DNA of 64,000 bases, taken from contig CAJTRI010000004.1 of the NCBI GenBank assembly GCA_910578615.1, forward strand, positions 62,001 to 126,000, written 5' to 3'. The translations under genes were made by a program, and so were the position numbers. Shown here piece by piece: positions 41,435 to 53,054 of the stretch (within the stretch, counting starts at the first letter, position 1; every line of letters begins with the position of its first letter). The notes under the pieces were generated by a model. The model made no database searches. It was not told the DNA's origin and saw nothing but the letters and a program-made list of their open reading frames with translations. Source of the stretch: an uncultured Duncaniella sp. (GTDB taxonomy: Bacteria > Bacteroidota > Bacteroidia > Bacteroidales > Muribaculaceae).

Positions 41435-42756
41435 GCCGGAAACTCTTCACTGACGCCCTTATAGTCAACGAGGGCACGACCCGCCGTGGATGGGTACTCA
41501 CCGACGGCCCCGTCATAACCGCAACAGGCGAAGGCCGATTCACGGGCGATGCAGACGAGACAATCGACTGCGGAGGGGCCTATCTCATACCGGGCGTAAT
41601 CGACACCCACGTCCACTTCCGTGATCCCGGACTGACCGAGAAAGCCGATATGGCCACCGAAAGCGCCGCCGCCGTGGCGGGTGGGGTCACATCGTTCGTC
41701 GATATGCCCAACACACGCCCTGCCACCGTCACTATGGCCGATGTAACAGCCAAGGAGGCAAGAGCCGCCGAGGTGTCAGAGGCAAACTACGGCTTCTTTA
41801 TAGGGGCCACCAACGACAATCTTGACGAGCTGCTCAATGCCGACTATTCACGTGTGGCCGGGGTGAAACTATTCCTCGGTTCTTCGACCGGCAACATGCT
41901 TGTGGACAACGAGGCCCTTCTTGATGATTTGTTTGATAAATCACCTGCCGTCATAGCCGTACACGCCGAGGACGAGAACATAATACGCGCCGCGCGCGAA
42001 TATCTGTCAGCCAGACACCCGGAAGGGATACCCGTTGAACTCCACCCCGACATGCGTCCGCGAGAGGCCTGTATCGCCGCCACACGCCATGCCATAGAAC
42101 TTGCCGGACGCCACGGCGCCAGAGTGCATATCTGCCACATCTCAACGGCCGAAGAACTGGCCTTGATCAAAGAGGCCAAGGCCCGAGGGGTAAATGTCAC
42201 AGCCGAGACATGCCCACAGTACCTCCTCTTTGACCGCAATGACTTCATAACACTCGGAAGCCGCGTCAAATGCAATCCTGCCATAAAGGACGCATCTGAC
42301 CGCATAGCGCTTATCCGCGAACTGCGCCCCGGAGGTGCCATAGACACCATCGCCACCGACCATGCACCCCACCTCGCCTCCCAGAAAGAGGGTGACGCAC
42401 TGACAGCCGCCTCGGGAATGCCCATGATACAATACTCGCTCCCGGCCATGCTCGATCTCATCGACAACGATCCCGATGCCGAAGGAATCGGAATAGAGCG
42501 CGTGGTAGAGCTTATGTGCCATGCCCCTGCGAGGATATTCGGCATAGAGAAACGTGGCTTCATCAGGCCCGGATATGCCGCCGACCTCGTCATGGTGGAA
42601 AAACTTCCCCTCCCAGGCCACAAGGTGACCGACAGCGAGGTGGTCAGCCGATGTGGCTGGACGCCGCTTGACGGACGCACGCTCGGTTATGCCGTGCGCC
42701 GTACCGTTGTCAACGGAGATACCGAGCCGGAACCTCTGAAATTCAACCAGAAATAA
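41431..42756 (+). CDS. pyrC: Dihydroorotase
   Basis: 441-residue zinc amidohydrolase of pyrimidine synthesis, closing carbamoyl-aspartate to dihydroorotate. Metal-binding DTHVHFRDPG near residues 54-63, histidines in the AVHAED and HICHIST regions, and the catalytic aspartate in TIATDHAPHL near 309. The length and RDPG signature fit the class I dihydroorotase rather than allantoinase. It overlaps the GT2 gene and is followed 24 bp later by korA, likely one transcript. Confidence 0.92.
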   Translation: MSRKLFTDALIVNEGTTRRGWVLTDGPVITATGEGRFTGDADETIDCGGAYLIPGVIDTHVHFRDPGLTEKADMATESAAAVAGGVTSFVDMPNTRPATVTMADVTAKEARAAEVSEANYGFFIGATNDNLDELLNADYSRVAGVKLFLGSSTGNMLVDNEALLDDLFDKSPAVIAVHAEDENIIRAAREYLSARHPEGIPVELHPDMRPREACIAATRHAIELAGRHGARVHICHISTAEELALIKEAKARGVNVTAETCPQYLLFDRNDFITLGSRVKCNPAIKDASDRIALIRELRPGGAIDTIATDHAPHLASQKEGDALTAASGMPMIQYSLPAMLDLIDNDPDAEGIGIERVVELMCHAPARIFGIEKRGFIRPGYAADLVMVEKLPLPGHKVTDSEVVSRCGWTPLDGRTLGYAVRRTVVNGDTEPEPLKFNQK

Positions 42757-42780
42757 TTATATCTAATATAAAACGGTATT

Positions 42781-44631
42781 ATGACAGACAATACTAATGT
42801 CAAGACCCTCGACAAGGTTGTGGTTCGTTTCTCGGGAGACTCGGGAGACGGTATGCAGCTTGCCGGCAACATCTTCACCAATGTCTCGGCCGGCTTGGGT
42901 AACAAGGTGTCAACCTTCCCGGACTATCCGGCGGAAGTGCGCGCCCCGCAAGGCTCGCTGAGCGGCGTGTCAGGCTTCCAGGTGAGCGTCGGAATGGACG
43001 TCCACACCCCGGGAGACCAGTGCGATGTGCTCGTGGCCATGAACCCGGCAGCCCTCAAACAGAACGTCCGCTTCCTCAAACCGGGAGGCGTGGCCATAGT
43101 CGACATCGACTCTTTCAAAGAGGCTGACCTGAAAAAGGCCCTCTTCGAGACCTCCGATCCCTTCAAGGAGCTCAACATCAACGCGCAGGTGGTCGAGGTG
43201 CCCGTCACGACTATGACAAAAGCCGCGCTCGCAGAGTCCGGGCTTGACAACAAGAGCGTCCTGAAATGCCGTAACATCTTCGCCCTCGGCCTCGTGTGCT
43301 GGCTCTTTGACCGCCCTCTCGAAAGCGCCCTCCGCATGCTCCGAGGCAAGTTCGCCCGCAAACCGGCCATCTTCGAGGCAAATGCAAAGGTCATAGAGGC
43401 CGGATATAACTACGGCCACAACATACACGCCTCCGTCTCCACCTACCGCATCGAGAGCGGCAAGGCCGACCCGGGAGTCTATACCGACATCAACGGCAAC
43501 ACCGCCACGGCATGGGGCTTCATCGCTGCCTCCGAAAAGAGCGGGCGTCCCCTCTTCCTCGGCAGCTATCCCATCACTCCGGCCACAGATATACTCCACG
43601 AGCTTGCCAAACGCAAGGATCTTGGCGTTAAAGCCCTACAAATGGAGGACGAGATAGCCGGCGTATGCTCGGCAATCGGTGCCTCGTTCGGAGGTTCTCT
43701 GGCCGTGACAACCACATCAGGCCCGGGACTCGCTCTCAAAAGCGAGGGCATAGGCCTCGCCGTTATCGCCGAGCTGCCCCTTGTGGTGGTCGATGTGCAG
43801 CGCGGAGGCCCTTCGACCGGCCTTCCGACCAAGACAGAACAGACCGACCTCATGCAGGCCCTCTATGGCCGCAACGGCGAATCGCCGGTAGTGGTTCTGG
43901 CCGCAGCCACACCTACCGACTGCTTCACTATGGCCTATGAGGCTTCACGCATAGCCTTGGAGCACATGACGCCGGTAATCCTCCTGACCGATGCCTTCAT
44001 CGGCAACGGTTCCAGCGCATGGCGCATCCCAGAAGCATCAGAACTTCCGGCCATCAACCCGCCGGTGCTCAATACCGACAAAATATCAGAGAAATGGCAG
44101 CCGTACTCACGCAACGAGGAAACCATGGTGCGCGACTGGGCCATTCCCGGAACCGAAGGTGCCGCACACCGCGTGGGCGGTCTTGAAAAAGACTACAACA
44201 CAGGCGCAATCTCCATCGACCCCGCCAACCATGAGAAGATGGTCAACACCCGCCGCGAAAAAATAGCACGCATAGCCTACGACATCCCGCCACTCGAAAC
44301 AATCGAGACCGAGGGAGCCGACACGATACTTGTCGGCTGGGGCGGTACATACGGACACCTGCGGACTGCCGCCGCAGAACTCTGTGCGGCAGGAACTCCC
44401 GTAGACTTCGCCCACTTCAACTACATCAACCCCCTCCCTGCCAACACAGCCGAGGTGCTCCGCCGCTACAAAACGATCATAGTGGCCGAGCTTAACACCG
44501 GTATGTTTGCCGACTACCTCCAAAGCAGATTCCCCGACCTCGACATCAAGCGCATAAACAAAATCCAAGGCCAGCCATTCCTCGTCAGCGAGGTGACAGC
44601 CCGTGTCAACCAAATCATGGAGGAGAAATAA
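42781..44631 (+). CDS. korA: 2-oxoacid:ferredoxin oxidoreductase, fused gamma-alpha subunit
   Basis: 616 residues: N-terminal gamma domain (about 12-190; VVRFSGDSGDGMQLAGNIF), then the pyrimidine-binding alpha domain (GSYPITPATDILHELAK near 262, TTTSGPGLALKSEGIGLA near 320) and a C-terminal transketolase-like domain (DTILVGWGGTYGHLRTAA). With KorB it oxidatively decarboxylates 2-oxoglutarate, or acts reductively, using ferredoxin. The two-subunit form without CysN-type ferredoxin subunits is common in Bacteroidota. 2-oxoglutarate is inferred from family resemblance; a related keto acid remains possible. Confidence 0.88.
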   Translation: MTDNTNVKTLDKVVVRFSGDSGDGMQLAGNIFTNVSAGLGNKVSTFPDYPAEVRAPQGSLSGVSGFQVSVGMDVHTPGDQCDVLVAMNPAALKQNVRFLKPGGVAIVDIDSFKEADLKKALFETSDPFKELNINAQVVEVPVTTMTKAALAESGLDNKSVLKCRNIFALGLVCWLFDRPLESALRMLRGKFARKPAIFEANAKVIEAGYNYGHNIHASVSTYRIESGKADPGVYTDINGNTATAWGFIAASEKSGRPLFLGSYPITPATDILHELAKRKDLGVKALQMEDEIAGVCSAIGASFGGSLAVTTTSGPGLALKSEGIGLAVIAELPLVVVDVQRGGPSTGLPTKTEQTDLMQALYGRNGESPVVVLAAATPTDCFTMAYEASRIALEHMTPVILLTDAFIGNGSSAWRIPEASELPAINPPVLNTDKISEKWQPYSRNEETMVRDWAIPGTEGAAHRVGGLEKDYNTGAISIDPANHEKMVNTRREKIARIAYDIPPLETIETEGADTILVGWGGTYGHLRTAAAELCAAGTPVDFAHFNYINPLPANTAEVLRRYKTIIVAELNTGMFADYLQSRFPDLDIKRINKIQGQPFLVSEVTARVNQIMEEK

Positions 44632-44634
44632 GAT

Positions 44635-45657
44635 ATGAAAAACAATCAGATCTCACAATACGCTCCCGCCGACTACAAGAACTCCAACCCTGTACGCTGG
44701 TGTCCCGGCTGCGGCGACCACGCCATCCTCAACTCTCTCCACAAGGCCATGGCGGCGCTCGGGGTTCCACCCCACATGACAGCCGTAATCTCAGGAATCG
44801 GATGCAGCTCCCGCCTCCCCTACTACATGAACACCTACGGCTTCCATACCATCCATGGCCGAGCCGCCGCCATAGCTACCGGCTTCAAGGTGGCCCGGCC
44901 CGACATGACCGTGTGGCAGATATCCGGTGACGGAGACGGCCTTGCCATAGGCGGCAACCATTTCATACATGCCGTACGCCGCAACGTAGACATCAACATC
45001 ATCCTCTTCAACAACAAGATATACGGTCTGACAAAGGGACAGTACTCGCCCACGAGCGACCGAGGATTCGTGTCTAAATCCTCACCCTACGGCACTACCG
45101 AGGATCCGTTTATCCCTGCCGAACTCGTCTTCGGCGCCCGTGGCAACTTCTTTGCCCGCTCGATAGATGTTGAACTGAAAACTTCCGAGGAAATCCTCAC
45201 GGCTGCCGCCCGCCACAAAGGCACATCTGTCTGCGAGATTCTCCAAAACTGCGTGATATTCAACAACGGCATCCACAACGCCATCACCGACAAGGAATAT
45301 CGTGCAGAACGCACAATCCATCTCGTACACGGCGAAAAGATGCTCTTCGGAAAGGATAAGGAACTGGGACTTGTACGCGACGGATTCCTTCTGAAAGCCG
45401 TCAAAGTGGGCGAGGACGGATACACCATGGACGATGTCCTCGTGCACGACGCCCACACCCCCTCCAACTTCCTCCACCAGCAGCTTGCGATGATGGACGG
45501 CCATACTCTACCGCTGGCCCTCGGCATCATCCGCGAAGTGGATTCGCCGGTCTACAACGAGGAAATAGACGCGCAGATTGCCGACATCCGTTCACGTAAG
45601 AACTTCTCATCCCTGCGTGACATGGTTCTCGCCGGCGAGACCTGGACTGTGGAATAA
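44635..45657 (+). CDS. korB: 2-oxoacid:ferredoxin oxidoreductase, beta subunit
   Basis: 340-residue thiamine-diphosphate subunit. Iron-sulfur/TPP region RWCPGCGDHAIL at 22-33, GIGCSSRLPYYMN near 58, GDGDGLAIGGNHFIHAVRRN near 100 (TPP-Mg motif) and NNKIYGLTKGQYSPTS near 127. Starts 3 bp after korA, and a 20-bp-stem terminator follows the stop. Confidence 0.92.
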   Translation: MKNNQISQYAPADYKNSNPVRWCPGCGDHAILNSLHKAMAALGVPPHMTAVISGIGCSSRLPYYMNTYGFHTIHGRAAAIATGFKVARPDMTVWQISGDGDGLAIGGNHFIHAVRRNVDINIILFNNKIYGLTKGQYSPTSDRGFVSKSSPYGTTEDPFIPAELVFGARGNFFARSIDVELKTSEEILTAAARHKGTSVCEILQNCVIFNNGIHNAITDKEYRAERTIHLVHGEKMLFGKDKELGLVRDGFLLKAVKVGEDGYTMDDVLVHDAHTPSNFLHQQLAMMDGHTLPLALGIIREVDSPVYNEEIDAQIADIRSRKNFSSLRDMVLAGETWTVE

Positions 45658-45670
45658 ACAACAACGCCAT

Positions 45671-45726
45671 AAATCACAGCCCATTCCGAGTGGAACTTGT
45701 AATAAGCTCGGAATGGGCTGTGATTT
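45671..45726. terminator. Bidirectional terminator between korB and metY
   Basis: AAATCACAGCCCATTCCGAG (45671-45690) and its exact complement (45707-45726) form a perfect 20-bp stem with a 16-nt loop, between convergent genes. Confidence 0.8.
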
Positions 45727-45743
45727 TATATCAGGCCTATATG

Positions 45744-47036
45744 TCACACCTTGTCAAGAGCCTGTGACAGATCGGCAACAAGGTCGTCTATATGCTCGGT
45801 TCCAACTGACAGACGCACCGTTGAGGGCGTTATATGGCACAGGGCCAGCTCCTCGGATGTCATCTGTGAGTGTGTTGTAGTGGCCGGATGTATCACAAGG
45901 CTCTTGACATCTGCCACATTTGCAAGCAGTGAGAAAATCCTGAGAGAGTCGATGAAACGCCATGCCTCTTCCCTGCCTCCGCTGATTTCAAAGGTGAATA
46001 TGCTGCCTCCGCCATTGGGAAAATATTTTTTATAAAGACCGTGATGAGGATGGGACGGTAGAGACGGATGATTAACACGAGCCACCTTGGGATGCCTTGA
46101 AAGAAACTCCACCACCTTCAACGCATTCTCCACATGTCGCTCCACACGCAGGGAAAGAGTTTCAAGGCCCTGTAAGAGTATAAAAGAGTTAAACGGCGAT
46201 ATGGCGGCTCCTGTATCGCGCAATATGACGGCACGTATTCGGGTCACAAACGGAGCCTCCGGCGCAACATCGGCAAAAACCGCACCATGATAGTTGGGAT
46301 CAGGCGCCGCTATGGTCGGAAACCGGCCCGGGACACTCTTCCAGTCAAACTTGCCGCCATCAACTATTATACCACCCAGACTCGTCCCGTGACCTCCGAT
46401 AAACTTTGTGGCCGAATGAACCACTATATCGGCCCCATGTTCCAACGGACGTATCAGATACGGAGTCCCGAAGGTATTGTCTATAATAAGCGGTATCCCG
46501 TGACGGTGGGCAACGGCGGCCACACCCTCTATGTCAAGCACCTCGCTGTTAGGATTGCCGAAAGTCTCGGCAAAGACCGCTTTTGTCGACGGTGTTATGG
46601 CACGGTCAAGCGCATCAAGGTCATTTACATCAATGATGGTATTTGTGACACCCTGTGCCGACAGTGTATGGGTAATCAGGTTGAACGATCCGCCATAAAG
46701 GTTGTCGGCAGCCACCACATGGTCACCCGGCCCGAGGATGTTCTGCAACGCATAAGTCACCGCCGCAGCGCCAGAGGCTACCGCAAGAGCGGCCGTACCG
46801 CCTTCGAGGGCTGCCATACGGGTTTCGAGAACATCCTGCGTGGGGTTGCTCAGGCGCCCGTATATGTTGCCGGGTTCGGAGAGATCAAACCGGGCCGCCG
46901 CATTGGCCGAGTCACGGAATACATAGGAAGTGGTCTGATATATGGGTACTGCGCGTGCGTCAGTGGCTGGATCGGGCAGCTCCTGTCCGGCATGAAGCTG
47001 CAATGTCTCAAAGCGGTAATTGTGTTTATGTGACAT
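45744..47036 (-). CDS. metY: O-acetylhomoserine sulfhydrylase (MetY-like)
   Basis: 430-residue Cys/Met-metabolism PLP enzyme. PLP lysine K211 in VHSATKFIGGHGTSLGG, DNTFGTPYLIRPLEHGAD before it, YGRLSNPTQDVLE near 60 and the C-terminal RLSVGTEHIDDLVADLSQA. The length near 430 and the insert VDGGKFDWKSVPG favour O-acetylhomoserine sulfhydrylase over cystathionine gamma-synthase (about 380-400). Makes homocysteine directly from sulfide. It starts 27 bp after the DUF4421 gene on the same strand; no separate promoter seen. Confidence 0.9.
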   Translation of the reverse strand: MSHKHNYRFETLQLHAGQELPDPATDARAVPIYQTTSYVFRDSANAAARFDLSEPGNIYGRLSNPTQDVLETRMAALEGGTAALAVASGAAAVTYALQNILGPGDHVVAADNLYGGSFNLITHTLSAQGVTNTIIDVNDLDALDRAITPSTKAVFAETFGNPNSEVLDIEGVAAVAHRHGIPLIIDNTFGTPYLIRPLEHGADIVVHSATKFIGGHGTSLGGIIVDGGKFDWKSVPGRFPTIAAPDPNYHGAVFADVAPEAPFVTRIRAVILRDTGAAISPFNSFILLQGLETLSLRVERHVENALKVVEFLSRHPKVARVNHPSLPSHPHHGLYKKYFPNGGGSIFTFEISGGREEAWRFIDSLRIFSLLANVADVKSLVIHPATTTHSQMTSEELALCHITPSTVRLSVGTEHIDDLVADLSQALDKV

Positions 47037-47063
47037 TTATAAATCTTCTAAATTTGTTTCTGG

Positions 47064-48170
47064 TCAGAATCTTATCCCTGCCGTGACGGTGGCTGAGACG
47101 AAAGTATTGAAATGGGCTATCTCGTTGCTGTAATTGAGAAAACCATAGCTCCTCAGTGTGCATGAGGCAAAGAAAGCGCGATGATTGTATATCGCGGCCA
47201 GATTCACTCTGAACATATTGGCCACGGCGTCACGGGTCTGTACCTCCTCAGCCCTGTCAATCAGATGCTTGTAGCCCACAGCCGCCATACCTGTGGCATT
47301 AATCGTCCACCGGCGCGGTTTGAGCACCCAGTTATAGGCGTATCCCCCCATGACAGAATACGAACGGTAGTGCGAGCGGTAATACAGCTCGTTGAGCGGA
47401 TTGTCGCCAAGCATTTCCTGCGGTAGGCCCGAAAAATCCATAGTTATGCGCTGCTCGGTGAAGTTGACACCCACAAGCGCCGTTCCGGCGCTACGCAGCT
47501 GGTGCTTGGAATAGCTGTAAGCCGCTCCTTGCGAATATTGCCGGTGGTTGAAGAAATAATATGCGTCAAGCGTCTTTGAATCTATGGATATGTCGTTGAA
47601 CTTGTAGTTTATATGACGCCCGTCATTATATTCGCCGAAACGGGTTATCTTCATCCCCCCCTCGCTTGACATTGACTGGTAATTGACAGCGAATCGCGAA
47701 CAGGTAAAGTCAAAATTGAATGTCCGCCGCTTGGTGGGATCCGAAAAAATCGAATTTATATTCCACATATATCCTACGCTGACAGCCATGAAGCTGAGCG
47801 AGAAACCGGCATCACTGTAAAGGTCGGAATGCATCGAGATCTGCGAACGCTTCGGAAACATCATCGTCGATGTCTCCAACCAGCTGTAACTCTTGGCTTG
47901 CAGCTTCCAGTTCTTACCAGTACCCACCACGTAGTCCTTGTCAAAGGAATTGAACGTCCTGTCACCCCAGTTATACACATTCAGACAGAAACGCGGAAAA
48001 CGGGGATAGCACACAAGCGTATCATTGATGCGGAAACCGTTGTCGACCAACTGTCTTATCCAGTAAGTCGAGCCTGCGTCACTGCAAGATCCACACGAGT
48101 CGGCCCTCTCCGCCGCCGAAACGCCGAGTGAAGCAACAGCCAATATGATTATACCTAAGAGCCTTCCCAT
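47064..48170 (-). CDS. DUF4421 family outer-membrane-associated protein
   Basis: 368-residue exported protein: signal peptide MGRLLGIIILAVASLGVSA, then a short cysteine segment (DSCGSCSDAG), and a beta-rich body containing NWGDRTFNSFDKDYVVGTGKNWKL, the DUF4421 hallmark, with many aromatic-alternating strands and a terminal phenylalanine (TVTAGIRF), as in outer-membrane barrels. Function unknown. Start 48170 is set by the signal peptide and promoter at 48182-48213; the longer frame to 48239 runs through the upstream terminator. Confidence 0.75.
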   Translation of the reverse strand: MGRLLGIIILAVASLGVSAAERADSCGSCSDAGSTYWIRQLVDNGFRINDTLVCYPRFPRFCLNVYNWGDRTFNSFDKDYVVGTGKNWKLQAKSYSWLETSTMMFPKRSQISMHSDLYSDAGFSLSFMAVSVGYMWNINSIFSDPTKRRTFNFDFTCSRFAVNYQSMSSEGGMKITRFGEYNDGRHINYKFNDISIDSKTLDAYYFFNHRQYSQGAAYSYSKHQLRSAGTALVGVNFTEQRITMDFSGLPQEMLGDNPLNELYYRSHYRSYSVMGGYAYNWVLKPRRWTINATGMAAVGYKHLIDRAEEVQTRDAVANMFRVNLAAIYNHRAFFASCTLRSYGFLNYSNEIAHFNTFVSATVTAGIRF

Positions 48171-48181
48171 GTTTACGGCTA

Positions 48182-48213
48182 CAAAAATACTAATTATCCT
48201 TATAAATAACAAA
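48182..48213 (-). promoter_or_regulatory. Promoter of DUF4421 gene, near-leaderless
   Basis: TATTTTTG (complement of 48182-48189) and TTTG (complement of 48210-48213), spacer 20 bp, both consensus. Predicted start near 48175 leaves about 5 nt before the start codon at 48170. The -33 box overlaps the stem of the upstream terminator. Confidence 0.6.
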
Positions 48214-48253
48214 GAAACCTGACTGTGCCAAAACGACATAGTCAGGTTTCTTT
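48211..48253 (-). terminator. Terminator of Omp28-like gene
   Basis: AAAGAAACCTGACT (48211-48224) and AGTCAGGTTTCTTT (48240-48253) form a perfect 14-bp stem, 31 bp beyond the Omp28-like stop codon on the minus strand. Confidence 0.7.
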
Positions 48254-48284
48254 ACTTTATATCAGATTATATCTTAACAGGGAT

Positions 48285-50237
48285 TTAGAGGATGACCTTC
48301 GTCACATCAGTGCCTTGGCGACGGATGAAGAGACCGTTCGAAGGATTCTCCACGCGCACACCTTGCAGATTGAAGTATTCCACAGGAGCATTCTCATTGC
48401 TGTCAACCTCGATATCGGTGATAGCCGAAGACTCGTTACCCTTGATTTCGGAAGACTTTACCTTACATGCGTTAACGATGACATTCTCCTTGTTATCAAT
48501 AACATAAACAATCACATTCATGTTTTCGATCTTACGCACATTTGACGGGATTGTGATGGTGCGTGTCCCCTCAATGGGTGTCATAGCCTTGATCTCTGCG
48601 GGCAGAGTCTTGCCAAGACCGGGATAACCCTCCATATAGCGGGCCACATCTCCATAATAAGTCTCTACACTTGAAGGCAGATTCTCCCAACCTCCGGCAG
48701 GCCCGTTAGCGCCACCCGAGTAATAGTTAGACTGATAGTAAGGCCCTACCTCATCCTCTGTAAGGACATACGACAGACGGTAGTTGTCATTGGAATTATC
48801 CCAGTCGATACCGAACAAAGATGTGGTATTGATAATCACTGATCTCTTATCCTCACTCAAGGCACACTCGGCCGAGATAGAGACGGGCGACAGTATTCCG
48901 TGGATCATCCCATAATACTCTTCATATCTTTCCAGATCCTGGGGAGTCTGTTTGTACATGCGGTTTATAAACGATCCGGGCAGACCGCCTCCGTAATATT
49001 CGCTAAGCTTCGAGAACGAACTTGCAGTCATCGGATCTTGCTTGCCCATAGGGCAGTGTACTGCCACAAGGATGAAAGAGCCGTCATTATATTTCTCCTT
49101 CATAATCTCCATGTTAGCTATGCCGGAAGGACAATAGCCACAATGAATACTTGTGAATTCCTCTGATACGACAGTAGTGGGGAAGGCTGTTCCGGGAGCA
49201 AAAAAATTCATATACATCTCTGCCGGCTGACGCTCCATGGTGTTGTCCACGCCGTTTACCTTGCTTATATCAACCTTGACAGGTATACCAATCCCGGGCT
49301 TCGAATATGTGAGGCCGTTTATACCGACAATGGCTTCCTCACCATATTTAAGCGGAGTGTCAATATTTATAGTCTTGTAGACAGTCTCGTTGTCACCGAC
49401 AGTATAGGCCAGTTCTATATCAGATACAGGATTGGACGCATTGTTGCGCATGAGGGCTTGAAGAACAAAGGGAGTATCGATATACGAGGTGGGGGGAACG
49501 CTCATATCCACTACGTAACCGGCGTTGGTGGGAAGAGACTCGCCTGTAATAGTGGCAGAGATACAGTTGAAACCGTAATATTCTGATACATTATTCCACT
49601 TCCACTTATTACTGGTCTTGTCATAAGTGGCAAGCCATCCACCATCATCGGTACTGTGGAGAAGCCCGTCAATCACTATGGGAAGGTCGTTGGAGGCCAT
49701 AATAGCCACCTCGTAACCGATGAATAGCTCCTTGCCCGGCTCTATGGTGAACGGCTCGTCCAGCTCGACCGAATATTTGGTGAAGGCCTGTGACTTGAAA
49801 TCAAGCTTCTTTTCGAGTATGCGCTCACCTTGGAGATCGTAGGTAAGGAAGACGGTGCATGACCTGATGTAGTTTCTCTGGGCACCACCCTGTATATTAC
49901 GACAGCCGGTGTAGACACTGATAGAGGAAATCTTGTTACCGGCATACATCGTGGCATCATTTTCCGACATCCTGATGGCGGCGCAGAAACGGTCATTGGT
50001 GACCTGGTTTTCGAAACCGATGGCACTATACGGATCCCCGGCAGGAGAGAAGTCTATGCTGTTGACACCTTCCTCAGCCTCGGCCTTGGCAGGAGCTTTC
50101 TGGGACGGCGCGTAGCCGAACTCAACGGCAGGACACGACATGAAGCCTGGGTGCTGTATCTGCGGCAGTGGCTTGAGAGCCGATGCTCCAAAGCACGAGA
50201 AGAGCGCCACAGCAAGCGAGAGTAAAGCTTTCTTCAT
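48285..50237 (-). CDS. Omp28-related secreted protein with thioredoxin-like domain
   Basis: 650 residues. Signal peptide MKKALLSLAVALFSCFGASA; an N-terminal beta-sandwich region (70-340); a thioredoxin-like Omp28 domain with C366-G-Y-C369 in TSIHCGYCPSGIANMEIM; and a C-terminal tail (VEYFNLQGVRVENPSNGLFI) like the end of a type IX secretion domain and similar to the tail of the pectate-lyase-like protein. Omp28 of Porphyromonas is a surface protein; the CxxC suggests redox or folding activity outside the cell but this is inference. Monocistronic with its own promoter and terminator. Confidence 0.8.
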   Translation of the reverse strand: MKKALLSLAVALFSCFGASALKPLPQIQHPGFMSCPAVEFGYAPSQKAPAKAEAEEGVNSIDFSPAGDPYSAIGFENQVTNDRFCAAIRMSENDATMYAGNKISSISVYTGCRNIQGGAQRNYIRSCTVFLTYDLQGERILEKKLDFKSQAFTKYSVELDEPFTIEPGKELFIGYEVAIMASNDLPIVIDGLLHSTDDGGWLATYDKTSNKWKWNNVSEYYGFNCISATITGESLPTNAGYVVDMSVPPTSYIDTPFVLQALMRNNASNPVSDIELAYTVGDNETVYKTINIDTPLKYGEEAIVGINGLTYSKPGIGIPVKVDISKVNGVDNTMERQPAEMYMNFFAPGTAFPTTVVSEEFTSIHCGYCPSGIANMEIMKEKYNDGSFILVAVHCPMGKQDPMTASSFSKLSEYYGGGLPGSFINRMYKQTPQDLERYEEYYGMIHGILSPVSISAECALSEDKRSVIINTTSLFGIDWDNSNDNYRLSYVLTEDEVGPYYQSNYYSGGANGPAGGWENLPSSVETYYGDVARYMEGYPGLGKTLPAEIKAMTPIEGTRTITIPSNVRKIENMNVIVYVIDNKENVIVNACKVKSSEIKGNESSAITDIEVDSNENAPVEYFNLQGVRVENPSNGLFIRRQGTDVTKVIL

Positions 50238-50297
50238 AAAGATGAATTTTTATAATGGTTGTTTTTATTATGTGACAATGTTTATTCGTGAGACACG

Positions 50298-50329
50298 CAA
50301 AATTAAACAAATCGTAGCTATTGTGCAAC
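50298..50329 (-). promoter_or_regulatory. Promoter of Omp28-like gene
   Basis: TAATTTTG (complement of 50298-50305) with GTTG (complement of 50326-50329) 20 bp upstream. Leader of about 55 nt to the start codon at 50237. Confidence 0.5.
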
Positions 50330-50444
50330 AAAATAAGCAAAAAACCTGACAATCCTGTCACATAAAATGCGTATGTGTCATAGCTGTCACCAAACAGGTA
50401 GTTATTTTTAACATTAGAGGGAATTGAGTTAAATTTCATAACAT

Positions 50445-50478
50445 TTTGTAACTTTATCATCTAAATTCACTACTTTTG
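50445..50478 (+). promoter_or_regulatory. Promoter of malic enzyme gene
   Basis: TTTG (50445-50448) and TACTTTTG (50471-50478) with a 22-bp spacer. Start near 50485, leader about 17 nt to ATG 50502. Confidence 0.6.
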
Positions 50479-50501
50479 CATCTGAAAAAAATATTAGAGA
50501 C

Positions 50502-52775
<2,274 letters not shown>

Positions 52776-52794
52776 TCCACGGCCATACGCCAAC

Positions 52795-52842
52795 ATAATA
52801 GTGAGAGGGAGACCCGGTGCCGGATCTCCCTCTCACTATTAT
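52795..52842. terminator. Bidirectional terminator between maeB and zeta cassette
   Basis: ATAATAGTGAGAGGGAGA (52795-52812) and its exact complement (52825-52842) form an 18-bp stem, with a further CCGG/CCGG pairing in the loop. Lies between convergent genes. Confidence 0.8.
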
Positions 52843-52853
52843 TGAACACATGC

Positions 52854-53054
52854 TCATCGCCTTTCCGATACAGGCGCAGCCGCCTCGTATATACGGAGGG
52901 CCTCTCTGGCAGACATACCGAAAGGCAGTCCGTCACGACGGGCATAGATGACGTCACGATCCATCAGCACCTTCTTACGCAAGGTTCTGAGGACGGACAG
53001 CTGCAAACCGCGCTCCATCCTCCCGTAAAATATCGCAAGCTGGGCGTCAGTCAT
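52854..53054 (-). CDS. Small partner of zeta-like kinase
   Basis: 66 residues, starting 8 bp inside the end of the zeta-like gene, so translation is probably coupled. The sequence is helical at the N-terminus (MTDAQLAIFYGRMERGLQLSV) and has a short hairpin-like segment YARRDGLPFGMSAREALRIYE. Small proteins of this length with an rDG-type hairpin are, from memory, frequent neighbours of standalone zeta-like kinases. By position it is a candidate antitoxin or accessory factor. No DNA-binding motif is obvious. Confidence 0.6.
   Translation of the reverse strand: MTDAQLAIFYGRMERGLQLSVLRTLRKKVLMDRDVIYARRDGLPFGMSAREALRIYEAAAPVSERR

Noticed and set aside
47037..47063. S-adenosylmethionine-type riboswitch before metY
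   Set aside because: Only 27 bp separate metY from the DUF4421 gene, too short for such an element.
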